Below, piece after piece: positions 12,736 through 23,472 of a DNA stretch of 64,000 bases. Made by a program: the position numbers and the translations under genes. The stretch is from Cyanoderma ruficeps (lineage: Eukaryota > Chordata > Aves > Passeriformes > Timaliidae): positions 124,763-188,762 of the forward strand of contig VZDJ01000102.1 in the NCBI GenBank assembly GCA_008694505.1, given 5' to 3'. Under the pieces are notes generated by a model. It was not told where the DNA came from. It was given only the letters and a program-made list of their open reading frames with translations, and did not search any database. The stretch's first letter is position 1. Every line of letters starts with the position of its first letter.

Positions 12736-15700
12736 ATATAAAAAAAAGTGGTGGTTCTTTTTTTACTGCCCCGACTTGGAGTGGGAGAAGGTGGTTCAAG
12801 TGGGGAGGGAAATATGAGTAGAATATAAAGATTAAAAGCAATGCTGTAAGAGGGAAATCTGCTTTTACCGTGTCTCAGCTCTCCACGTGGGCTGTGCAAT
12901 AATGGCAACATTCTCCTTGTTAAAAGAGGTTGAGCAGTGACCTCGAGTCAAGTAGGGAACTTGGGGACAGGTGAAGGAACATGTGTGAGGGTTTGAGATG
13001 TGGCCTCTGCCCGTGGGGTTGGTTTTCCTCCCCATCCTGCCAAATCAGGTCACACAGGCTGGCAAAAGGGGCATGGTTTGAACACCCAGAGAAATTGTGT
13101 TTGACTTCCCTGTGCAAGTGCCTGAGTGTTATACAGGATGCAGAGAGACCTGAAGTGGAAATAAAGTGCAGGTCAATGAGGGTTTTTTATTCTGCTTTAT
13201 TTTTCATTTTGTTTTTAGGATTTGTTAGTTAGCACACAAGTGCTTTGTGCTGGTTCTTATCATAAGTCAGCTCAGTTATCAGATAATAGGACTTTGGGCT
13301 CACTAGCTTGAAAAAAACCCTGTAGTCCTGTCGTGGGGCGAAGCTGGGCATGTCCCAATTTCAGGAACACTGGAATGAAGCTCAGGACATGGCTGTTGGA
13401 AAAACTCTCTCTTTTTAATTTTATCTGACTCCAGTATTTATAGATATGTACAGAGGTCAAGGGATTGGCTGCACAGATCGCCACCCCTTCAACTTGGATG
13501 GTGGACATCACCATCAATCATTTCTTCTCTCACAGGAGAAGTATGTAAACACTCTAAGAATAGACTTTATTTACATGAAGCTGCGTGAGAACGTTCTACA
13601 GAAAGGCAAAAAGACAGAAAGTTCAGGGCAATGTAGTCCCACCTTTGGTGGATTGTTTCCATCTACTCTATAAAAGCACTACTTTGAGTAACGAGATAAA
13701 TCCATCCTCAAAACATCCTCCAAACTCAGTCCTATCCAATCTGCTCTGACTTGCCTTTGCAGTATAATTTATAATACTTAGCTCTGAAATTCAAAGAGAT
13801 TGCTGCAAAAAGTGGGGACTATAAAAGTGAAGATACAGCCCATGAAAAGCATTAGCATTTAAGTGATGTTGCTCTGTTTTTTGGTTTAGTTTCTTTTGGG
13901 GTTTTTCTTGCAAGTTAACAGGTGCAGCATTCCTGTCGGAAAATATCGTGTCAGTACAGCTTTTTACCCTGAAGATTTGAGTTTAATATTTGTGTCCTGT
14001 GGCCATTCAAGCAAAGAACAGAGAGATATTCCTGAGGAAAAATAGAAGATAGCAGCATGTATAGCTGTGGTTTTCCCCAGAGCTTTTTGTTGTATTATAT
14101 TCATATATTGAGTATGATGGCCAAATTAGTCCTGAAGTCAGTGAGCCCCGTTGTAGGTGTGTGGTGGCAGCCCCAAGTGTGACATGAAGGACACCAAAAG
14201 GACTTGGAAACAAGAGGAAATTTGTAAGAAAAGCTTTAGGGCACTTCGCTCTTGCTGTGGCATTCCTCTGAATTGTCTTTTCTGACAGTATGTGTGCAAC
14301 GTTGAAAAAATCAAACTAAACAAGGATAAGTTGGTGTGTATTTATGTACTGAAGTTTTTAAACAAACTGATGAACAAATCCCACAAAATGGCAATGAAAA
14401 ATGCATCTTTTCTTTTAGCTTCTAAGTTATACATTAAAAAAGAAGCAGTTTGCTGCAAATTTTTAGAAAGTTGTCCCCTGTCAATGATGGCAGCTGACAG
14501 ATTCTGGTGTAGATGGAGCCTGTCGTGGCTGAGACAGCACATTTTCCTAATTGAAAATTATTTTGAAGAATGTGGTTGTCAAATGTACTATCGGTGTAAA
14601 AATTGCTGGGCATCTATTGGCTAAAGGGTTGTATAGGCTTCCAGAGTAATTTCAATTTCTTTTTAATAAAAGTCTCCTAAATATTAGAAATAGAAGTAAA
14701 TATTGTCGGCGAACTTCTGGGAGTTTGTGCTTTCCCTGACCTTATAAGTGCTCGTCAGAAACACAGGGTTGGCTTTTTTAATAAAGGAAACATAAAAGGA
14801 AATAAAATGAGAACATGCTAAATAATGGATAATGACCAAACTGAGTAGCATCAACAAAATTGCAGTAGATGTAAATTTGTGGTTTTCACATCACTTTCTT
14901 GTGTTAAAGTAAATGGTATATTTAGAAATTCTTTCTCTCCAATAAAACCCCAGCAAACCCGAAAAAGAAAACAAACTTAACATCCTGCTAATTGTTCTCA
15001 GTAGCTTTCTGGGTGGGGAAACAACTTATCATACTCTAATTAAATCAGTGAGGCATGGAATAATTAAAGAAAATAATTTTGATAGCTAGAAGGGCAAGAC
15101 AAGTTTAACTCCCAGGTAATACAGAGCAGGAAAAGTGTCTTGTCTCCAACTCTTAGATTATTATTGTTTCTCAACATCCAAGTAAAACTTGGAGTATCCT
15201 CACCAGCTCTGACAAAACCTGTTTTATTCAAATGTAACTCTAATATTGTACTTAATGGTTTTGATGTAAGCTTAAAAAATGTCACAGGAACAATTCTTAC
15301 GAATCCTCTTCCTTACTTCTTTTGTCACATCACTACACCCACAAAGGTAATTTAAAATAAGAGCGTTTCTTTTCATGCTAGGATTTGACAAAAGGATGAG
15401 GAAAACAATCTAAAGGTGTTTCTATGGGGAAAAAAAAAATAAAGAGAAAGAAAACACCCCAAACTGACTCCTCTGTTTCTGGTATGAACTGGAGCATTCC
15501 CAAGGCTGGCCTGAACTTTCATGGTTTATAACATTTCCTGTTTCTTAATATCCCAAATGGCATTTCTGTGTCTTTGGCAGAGCTTTTCACGGGAGGATGG
15601 TGCAATTGTGGAACTGGGCTGCAGAGGGACTTGCTAATTCCATGGAAGTCTTTCCAGGCAGTTTTTTTGCCCACTGCCCTCAGATTAGGTCTGCCAAACC

Positions 15701-16859
15701 GAGCCAGGACAGGGACATTCCAAAGTGGTATTGCCAAAGCAAATACTACAGAAGTAACCAGAAATTCTTTCCTTTTCATGTGAGAACTAAAAACCAGAAA
15801 TCATGACACTTTTTGGGCAATTCGTTTGTTTGGTTTTCTTTATTAAAGCAGATGCTTTCAGGTGTAGAAATGTCTTTACCTTACAGTTTTGCTCCTTAGT
15901 TTGGTGATGGAAAAGCTTTAGCACAAATCCAGAAGCCTTGCCTTGCAGAAAATGGGAGACAGGTTTTTTGAGTCAAATTTATTTCCTTCTTCCTTTATCC
16001 ATCATTTTCTGATAGTCAGAGAGAAAAAAAAGTCAAGAAGAAAATGAAGAAATTGAAGATCCACTTATATATATTAATATGGGAGGGAATGCAATTGGAT
16101 TGCTCCTTTCCCATTAATTGAGACACCACTGGGTGTTTAAAGTGGTGGGAAGGATTTATGTAAATTAAACAGATGTGTACCTTGTGTAAATTCTTAAAAG
16201 CCTTCCTGCCTCTCTCTAGAAGTTCACCATTCCATTTTTAGCTATTTTTTGTGAGCCTTGAAGCCAAAGGAAAGAACCCTTAGTCCAAAGATCAGAACTT
16301 TTATAGAAGAATAAAAGTTATGTCCAAAAAAAAACCCCCAAAAACCCCAGGGGAACAAAAGTAGCTATAAAAGCTAGCAAACACACTGAGCAGATGTTTT
16401 GGTTGGTGTTCAGTCTAGAAGCTGATTATTAAAATGGTTAATATTTTAAAAATGATTTATTACTGAGTATTTGTTGAGTTCTGTGCCTGCTTTTGATATT
16501 TATGCAGCCATACAATGTGCCCGCCCTGGTGCCTTTGGAATCAGTACAAAACCTCCCGTCTGAATTATTGGCTCACCATATAGTTTCAACCACAGCTGAA
16601 GAGACAATGACTCAGAAAGCTGTGAAGCTTTTGTTATTAGAAAAGGAACTGTTCCCTTGACATTTTACAGTGACAAGCTAACTGCAGCAAAAAAGAATAA
16701 TACCAGTACACTTCAGGCTTCAAACAATCTTTCTCTATTTTCCTTTTTTTTTTTTTTCTAAAATAACTGGTAACTGCTTCTTAAATACCTGTAATATCTT
16801 TGTTATCTGCAGAACTGAGATCTCTATCAAACAACTGATTTTGTATTTGTCAGGATTAA

Positions 16860-17140
16860 GATAATAGAATAATTTAGCTTGGAGGGGGCTTCTGGAAGTC
16901 ATTTAGTCCATTCTCCTGCTTCAAGTAGGTGTTGATATCAGTTTGGTTGTTCCCTCAGCAGGTTGCCAAGGCATGGATCTGATCAAGTTTTGAATATTTC
17001 CAGAGATGGAGGTTGCACAAACTGTCTAAGCAGCTCATTGCAGGGTTAAATCTCTTTGATTATCCTCGTGGTGAGAGAGGTTTTCCTTCTATCTGCATGG
17101 CATTTCTCGTGCCTCCACTCTCTGTCTCCTTGCAGTGTAG
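16860..17140 (-). mobile_element. Ancient CR1 LINE fragment, 3' part
   Basis: The + strand reads as the reverse complement of a CR1 3' region. It has a ttagcttggagg start resembling the gttggaaggga segment, then a ttttgaatatttccagagat block, a block corresponding to the hydrophobic-rich end of the reading frame, and a gagaggttttccttc stretch. It is heavily diverged, which suggests an old insertion. Its limits are approximate. Confidence 0.65.
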
Positions 17141-18216
17141 CATCCAAAAAGTTTTTAAATTTGGCTTTGGCTTTCAGTTTGAAGGTTGGAAACATTAAGG
17201 AGCATGCCACAGTCACAGGTTGGCCATTGGGCTCTTATTTTCCTGTTAGTTGTTCTGGTAGTTACGTTTGTTCTATTTTTCCCCTTTTATTTCTTGTTTG
17301 AAACCCTGGAAAAGGTTTCTCAGAAAGGACTAAGAGTTTTTTGCAGCCTTTTCAGGTTGACGTAAGCTTTAAGAGGTTTGCAAAAGCCTGTTATTTTCCT
17401 GGGAGCTTTGTAAGGTGAAAAGAAGGATTCCTTCCTCTCCTACTCTGGCCTTGCCCCTTGGCAAAGAAAGCACAGCGAAATTGCATCTCATTTTTGATAA
17501 TTTTATGGCTGGGACATGGTCAAAGGAAGGTTATACATGACTGCAACAACACATCTAAGCATTTACAGTCTTACTTTTCTCCTCACCTGAGCTGTCACGA
17601 GGCAGGAATAGTTCTAGACAGATTAAGATAATTATTTGACTAATGCTGAAGCAAGACAAGGAATTGGCCCTTGCTGTTTAGAGTGTTAAATACAAGTGAT
17701 GGTACAAAATGTTGCTGGAAGAATGTGTGCTTGTACTGGTAAACAAGGAACGGTGCCAGCTCCCAAAACGTGCTGTCCTCAGGAGCTTCTCTGTCCATAG
17801 ATTGTCCTTCAATTTAACCAAAATCTGCTTCCTTATGGAAAGAAGGTGAAGTTTACATGTGAATTAAATTTTTATAGTTAAAAATGGTCAAAGAAGGTAG
17901 TTAAAGTTTATTTGGCACTAATTCTATCCAACCCCCTCAGCTAAGGAACTGAGCCACCAAGGCTTAGAAATTTACATTTTGTTTGAACTGTAAACCTCAA
18001 TAAAATATTCCAGATTCAATTAATTTTAAAGCAGCTTGTCTTTTGGAACCTGTGAATTGCTTTCAAAGGCTTTACCTTATGCCAGCCTTTTTTCTAACTT
18101 CTGTTTTATGTGATATTTGCACTGAGTTGCTGTCATATATCAGAAGTACTTATCTCTTTAGAATGCCATGTAATTTCCTATGAACAGCTGCTCACTATAG
18201 CTGGGCTATTTTTTTG

Positions 18217-18240
18217 ACTGAAATTGAATGCAATTTCAGT
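18217..18240. repeat. Perfect 10-bp inverted repeat
   Basis: Arms actgaaattg and caatttcagt are perfect reverse complements around a 4-base loop (aatg). The hairpin lies about 300 bp before the first recognised SPON1 exon. No downstream T run suggests a transcription stop. Confidence 0.85.
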
Positions 18241-18535
18241 ATTTTAATATAAGATTTGATTGGAATATTGAATGCTCAGTTGACTGTCATGCATTTCAAG
18301 ACCACAGGTCCTCACCATATGCCTGTGACCACTTCTCTAGAGGTAAATATATGTCAGGCTTCTGTAAAATGTGATGAAATTGAAATGCAAGTTGAAATAA
18401 AATTATCTTATCTGTAATCCTGTATTGTTGTGTCGGTACAGGGAAGTACAACCATGTTTTAGCAATCATTTTTCACTCATTTTCTTTTTTCTGTGACAAA
18501 TCAACATATTTAAAAAAATTTTCTCCCCTTTATAG

Positions 18536-18609
18536 AGCCAGTATTGTGCAGAAGCGCATAATCTATTTTCAAGATGAAGGCTCCCTCACCAAAAAAATTT
18601 GTGAACAAG
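18536..18609 (+). CDS. SPON1: SPON1 (F-spondin) internal exon, Reeler to spondin linker
   Basis: This 74-bp exon encodes ASIVQKRIIYFQDEGSLTKK followed by ICEQ, which I recognise as the segment of F-spondin joining the N-terminal Reeler domain to the spondin domain. F-spondin is a secreted extracellular-matrix protein known for roles in axon guidance, adhesion and binding of APP and lipoprotein receptors. The acceptor is a pyrimidine-rich tract ending in tatag. The donor is g|gtaagg, just after the Cys-Glu-Gln codons. The exon begins with the last base of a codon and ends with the first base of an Asp codon that the next exon completes. The open frame runs on into the intron to about 19058, but the residues after CEQ do not resemble F-spondin. 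The exact first base of the exon is inferred from the family sequence and the splice site. Confidence 0.93.
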
Positions 18610-19307
18610 GTAAGGTAAACCAAAAATATCTTCCTGACTTCCTCATCGTGTTTTGCATTTTTCTCTTAACACATTGTCTCAAACTAAAATTTGGAGGTCT
18701 TGGACAGTTTCATCCAGGTTCAGGTTTGGGATCTTCCATTCAGTTATGTTCTTCCTTATCACGTTTATTCCATCTCATACAATCTTCCTTGCCTCCCCCT
18801 AAATGGGATACTTGCAACTTTTTACCTGCTCTTTGTGTGATATCCATTGGTTTCCAGGGCACTTCGTTGTTGAATCCTGGGCTGTTTTATCCCTTCTCAA
18901 ACCCCAATGTTGCAGTTGGTTATTGCAGCCCACTGGAGAATTCATTTACTTTGTCTGTCCAGAAATTTCGAGCCTATTGTGTTTTGAGATCAGCTGAGGT
19001 TGGTCCTTCTCAGATAACAACCCAGAAACAAACCCCTTCTGAATCTGAAGATAACTGAAATATTGATGCCTTCTGTTTGAAAATTGTGGATTTAAATCAT
19101 TCCATCCACTTATAGATATTTCAGATATGTACAGATATTTCAGGGTCGTCGTTTTGTCTAACGGCAAGCTTAAAACTAAATTTAAAAAAACCCCAAAAAC
19201 ACGTTTAACTCAGATTTATTTCCCGGAATATTTATTATGGCAGCTTCACTGTCCTCACTGGTTTGGAGCTGTAGCCATTTCCAACGGGTACTTTGATGCT
19301 TTTTCAG
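18610..19307 (+). other. SPON1: SPON1 intron, 698 bp
   Basis: This short intron starts with gtaagg and ends with a cttttag-like acceptor (gctttttcag) directly before the next SPON1 exon. It contains no recognised repeat. The long open frame that crosses it is a continuation of the upstream exon frame and shows no protein-family similarity that I can see. Confidence 0.9.
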
Positions 19308-19430
19308 ACTCAGCCTCGGAAGGCGTGACCGACAAACCGATTTTAGACTGTTGTGCCTGCGGTACTGCCAAATACAGGCTGACTTTTTATGGAAACTGGT
19401 CAGAAAAAACACACCCCAAGGATTTTCCAC
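19308..19430 (+). CDS. SPON1: SPON1 (F-spondin) internal exon, start of spondin domain
   Basis: This 123-bp exon encodes SASEGVTDKPILDCCACGTA and then KYRLTFYGNWSEKTHPKDFP, the opening of the spondin (Spondin_N) domain of F-spondin. That domain is a beta-sandwich module that follows the Reeler domain and precedes the thrombospondin type 1 repeats. The cluster of three cysteines (CCAC) near residue 14 and the hydrophobic beta-strand residues around RLTFYGNW are visible. Asn-Trp-Ser forms an N-glycosylation sequon, at a position I believe is glycosylated in mammalian F-spondin. The acceptor is ttttcag and the donor is gtgagt. The exon starts with two bases of the Asp codon and ends with the first base of an Arg codon, so it is phase 1 at both ends and could be skipped without shifting the frame. 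Confidence 0.96.
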
Positions 19431-22400
19431 GTGAGTATCACTCTTTGCCTTGTACCAGGCAGGGGCCCTGAGGAGGGTTGGAGCTGGTTGTGTGACACAG
19501 CATCACTTATTTACAGCTCAGCGGGGTAAATTATGGCATATACGGAATCCTGCTGACACTCAGCACTGAAAACCAGTGGATCTTTCTGCCCCATACATTG
19601 CCAGCACATTCTATTGATTTGCCTGACATTTTGAGCTATGGTGTGTTTGAGATTGTATTTGCAAGATATCTTTGTAGGGAGAAAGGTTCCTTTCTTTTTT
19701 TCTGATTGAAAGCTTAGAATGGCTTATAATGTAGAGGTAGGAAAGGAGATTTTAAGAAAAAGGACACAAAGAACAGGCAACACACTAATATTTTGATTTT
19801 TCAGCTGTGCCAATCAACCTAGTTTGTTTTACTTCAAGTATTTTGAATTATTTCAGTTAAATTTGGTGAGTTTTGAATCTGGCTGCCCAAGAATATTAAT
19901 TGTCTATAGATAGAAGAATACTCTGTCTTCTTTGTCTTTGTCGGTTGAATATCCGGATAAAAAAGCACCTTCTGAATTTGGCCTGTCTGGGTTTTTAAGT
20001 GTCTGAACTACAGAATCAGTATTTTTATTGTGAGTTTGCTTTCTGCAATTACCCAAGCATCTGTAAAAAGCTAGAGTTACAAAAATGTGTATTATGCATT
20101 TGGTCTTTCATTACTGACTCCACAGTGGGGAAAAAAGGACAGGAAGGTATTTAAGAATATGAGTCGCATTTGCAGGTCTTTAAACCTTGTTATGTTTTCT
20201 GTGGCTGATGTTTATTATAGGGTTTTTTTATGTTGATATTAAAAAAATAATTATTATTGCCACGGTGTCAGAATATCCTCATATAACTCAAATATTGTTT
20301 GTATCAGCTCACAGTTTTTACAGCCCAAGTTAGTAATGTTGCTTGTGTTGAGTTTGAAGCACAGCTTTGTTCAAATACTATTGGTCAGCAAAGTGCAGGG
20401 GAGACGTAAAAAGCACAGCCAATAATTGCAGGAATGCTCTTTTAGGCTATTGGATGATTTAAATATCTGCTGAGGGTGAACCTTATGTGCACTATTTGCA
20501 TGGATTCAGCTGGTGGTTAGAAATAGGTCACGAGAAAAGGACTGAAAGCTCTGAAGTTGCTGTGGCTTGGTGATGTAATATTGGGGATAAATGGCCTTTC
20601 CTTTTACATCCAACTCACTGAACTCATGAAGGGTATGGCTGCACCACGGAAAATAAGGAAGTTGCAAGAGTTTGATTGCTATCTCTCACCAGTTACAAAA
20701 CAGTGAATTAAATCAGTATTTTACTTAAACTGGAAAAGTGCAAAAATACCCGTTTGATACTTACACGATTAATCCCAGCAATAACAGCTAATAAGATTTT
20801 GCATTAAAATTTCTGAAAGTTGAGGGGAAGATCTTGTCCAAATACAGTGATGTTAAAAATGAAACCTAGTCACTGGCATTCTTCTTAAAAATGTTGACCT
20901 TGTGCAGTAATTACATTAAAATAAAATGTTATTCATTGTGGACTGTGGTAAGTCACTAATTTTTTGCCAAGCCACCACATAAAAATTTTTTTCTCTATTC
21001 TTGTAGCATCAGTAAGGTTGGAGTAGAAAGCAGATCATAAACTTTTTATTTTCCCTCTCTTCTTTGTCTTCTGATTTTCTTTAAAAAACCCTGAAGAACA
21101 TGCACTTTGTGCAAAGTATTTATTTTGTCTGGGTATCACCCATTTTTGACCACAGAAATCCATATCCTCTTGATCATGATATGATATGAGCACATCTATG
21201 AAATGTGTCAGAGGATAAATTCTCATGTTGTGATGGCACCTTGATTTTTCTGCAAAAATGCAGATATAAGTGTATTGAGAAATTGAGAAACTACTCAAAG
21301 CTACGAGAACGAAGCGAAATAGCAGCATTGGGAAGCTGTCAGTGCTCTGCTTGCTGCCTTAAGACCTGGAGAGTGACACTGGATGCTAAACAGCTCTGGC
21401 CTCGTGCTGCTCAGATTATGCCCTGCAGAGAAGTTTCTTTGATGGTTAGAGGAAAAAAGCTTAGGAAATACCAAGTATTGGCCTCACAAAAAATGGAGAG
21501 TTTGAGGTGAGGAGCGAAACATTTCCGAATGTAGAGGAGTTTGGTGAAAAGCTGAGGGTGGGTGTGGCAGGACTTTGAGCAGCTCATTTGGGCAGGTGGG
21601 GGGGGCAGGAACCTTCTCTGCAGAGCCTTTAGGGAGGGCTGGTTGGGGGAACAGGCTGTGCTGTGATTGCAAAGGCACCGGGTGCTCCTCTCCTGGGCAC
21701 GGAGGGAGGGAGAGAGGCTTTGGAGCACAGGGAACAACCCCTTATCCTTTCAGCCAAAGACTTGCAGGTGCTCAGGTTGGTCTCTGGTGACACATTTCTG
21801 CTCTGTAGGGACTGTTCTGTCTCAAACCACTTTGGTGTCACTCTCTGTGCCTCAGGGTGAGCTGCTGTCCCTGCCTTTGGGACAGTCAGAGCCCTGTGCC
21901 AGGAGAGGATGGACAAAGCCGGAGCTCTTCTCACTGGGGCTGTGTGAGCACCTCTCTGGGCTTGGACACAGGGCCACTGTGTATTTAAGGAACAACTGGT
22001 AGATCTTGGGTCAAGAAATCATCTCCCAGTGCTGAGGTCTCATCGACTGTGGAGCAGGGAAGGTTTAGTTTTGGTTTTTCCCCACACATGGGTCTCAATT
22101 CTTGATTTGTTTTAGTTGATTCTGGGAACATCAGGACTGCTACAATTCAGAGCCCTGGAAATGTGTTTTGGTACAAGTTTAGGACTAGGGAAGCTGTGAG
22201 AGCTCTGTTTGCTGCTCTGCTAGGCCATCTCCCTCATCTATCTATCCTGCTTCCTATATTTTTCTAGCTTTTTTCTCCTGCTGTTGGTGTTCATTTTTTA
22301 TTTCTAATCTATTTCCTACTCTCCCATGATTAGGTTCCTCCTGCATCTGACTTTATACAATTCTCCGCATTGTCCTTTTCAATTTCGTTGTTCCACCTCT

Positions 22401-23323
22401 CACATCTTAAATTTGCATTCCTTTTATTTACTTCATTATTCATTTTTCATTCATTTATTCAGTTTGCAGCAGTTTTTTTACTGCTGCTCTCTACCTTTCG
22501 CATTGCAAAGAAAAAAGTTAAATATTGTCTCACTCCATCATTCTGACTCCCTCATCTCCTCTGGTCTCTGCCTTGTTACCAGACTGTCTGCTTATGTGAG
22601 CAGTTCATTTTCTCACCCTTTTCCTTTAAGCCCATATATCTGCAGAAGGTTACTTGACACTTAAGTGAATTCATTTTTATTTCCAGGACTGTGGGACTTC
22701 TGTAACTCCTTATTTCTGCTCAATTCTCTTTTCAATTCCATCATACTTCCCTAACATCTTTTTCTTCCAACTTTCTTTTTTTTTTTTTTTTTTTTCCTTA
22801 TTATATTAAATTCAAGAAAGAACACNTTTTTTGTTCAAAAAGACAAGAAGCAAAAATGGGAATCCTTTTGCTTAGCTCTACAGCTCTTACATTATCAGAA
22901 ATCTGAGCAACAGCACTCAGTGAATATAGAGGTGAACACAGAAAAAATTTGCTTCTTCAGTGCCTTCAGTAAGGAAAAGAGTTACTTTTAAAACTGAGGG
23001 TGGCCACCGAAGTCTCCACTTGCAGGTTTCCCTCTCAAACATATTTGATATAGAAACTTAGAATTAAGGGTTGCTTAAACTTTGTGAAGTGAGGCCTTTG
23101 GTGAGGAGAAATTATTCTAAGCCTACTTGTTTTTTATGCTCGATTTCTGTCAGCCACTGGCTTGTTCTTCCCACTCTAATGATGTGTATTGGTGTAGTGA
23201 GAAGTGACAGCATGCAAAAGCCTCAGGAGTGGGGACCTCAAAGCTTTGTTAAAAGTCAGGAAAGGTGCTCTGAGGCTGTCTCGATGGTCGTTTGACTTGT
23301 TTTGGTTTCTTCCCCCCGGAAAG
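19431..23323 (+). other. SPON1: SPON1 intron, 3,893 bp
   Basis: The intron is bounded by gtgagt at the donor and a pyrimidine run followed by ggaaag at the acceptor. It contains a locally GC-richer block at about 21580-21990, a strongly pyrimidine-biased block at about 22230-22800 with a 20-base T run, and one undetermined base at 22826. I recognised no exon or transposable element in it. Confidence 0.88.
22230..22800 (+). repeat. Pyrimidine-biased intron segment
   Basis: This ~570-bp segment is strongly biased to C and T on the + strand. It ends with a 20-base T run at about 22776-22795, with an undetermined base at 22826. It lies about 500 bp before the next SPON1 exon. Confidence 0.7.
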
Positions 23324-23472
23324 GACGCACCAACCACTGGTCTGCCATCATTGGCAGCTCTCACTCCAAGAACTACATCCTGTGGGAGTATGGAGGATAT
23401 GCCAGCGAAGGTGTCAAGCAAGTTGCAGAGCTGGGGTCCCCAGTGAAGATGGAAGAAGAAATTCGACAGCAG
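23324..23472 (+). CDS. SPON1: SPON1 (F-spondin) internal exon, spondin domain core
   Basis: This 149-bp exon encodes 49 complete codons after two bases that finish an Arg codon. It includes NHWSAIIGSSHSKNYILWEY, GGYASEGVKQVAELGSPVKM and EEEIRQQ. This is a very characteristic, strongly conserved stretch of the F-spondin spondin domain, with the tryptophan/tyrosine-rich core (NHW, LWEYGGYASEGV) intact. The acceptor is ggaaag after a run of pyrimidines, and the donor is gtaggt. The exon ends in phase 0 after the second Gln. In the family the chain continues with a Ser-Asp-Glu-Val segment, which I did not find downstream in this window. The three SPON1 exons show no frameshift or stop, so the gene appears functional. 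Confidence 0.97.

Larger units (their letters stand above)
1..18535 (+). other. Upstream SPON1 intron (partial), no recognised exon
   Basis: This stretch precedes the first recognised SPON1 exon and is probably one large intron, because the preceding Reeler-domain exon was not found here. It is AT-rich with many A and T runs. Recognised contents are a - strand retroviral integrase remnant (about 10020-10560), a - strand ancient CR1 fragment (about 16860-17140), a possible conserved block at 7180-7480 and an unexplained - strand open interval at 3601-4139. I could not assign the remaining sequence. Confidence 0.7.

Noticed and set aside
18546..19058. A 170-codon + strand frame
   Set aside because: Only its first part is a real SPON1 exon. 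The remainder is intron read-through past the gtaagg donor.
21575..22002. GC-richer intron block with many overlapping frames
   Set aside because: It has no CpG-island character, no conserved motif, and frames on both strands overlap. I considered a hidden exon but nothing matched F-spondin.
22826..22826. Undetermined base near a T run, with another at 49496 in a microsatellite
   Set aside because: These are sequencing or assembly uncertainties in simple repeats, not biological features.
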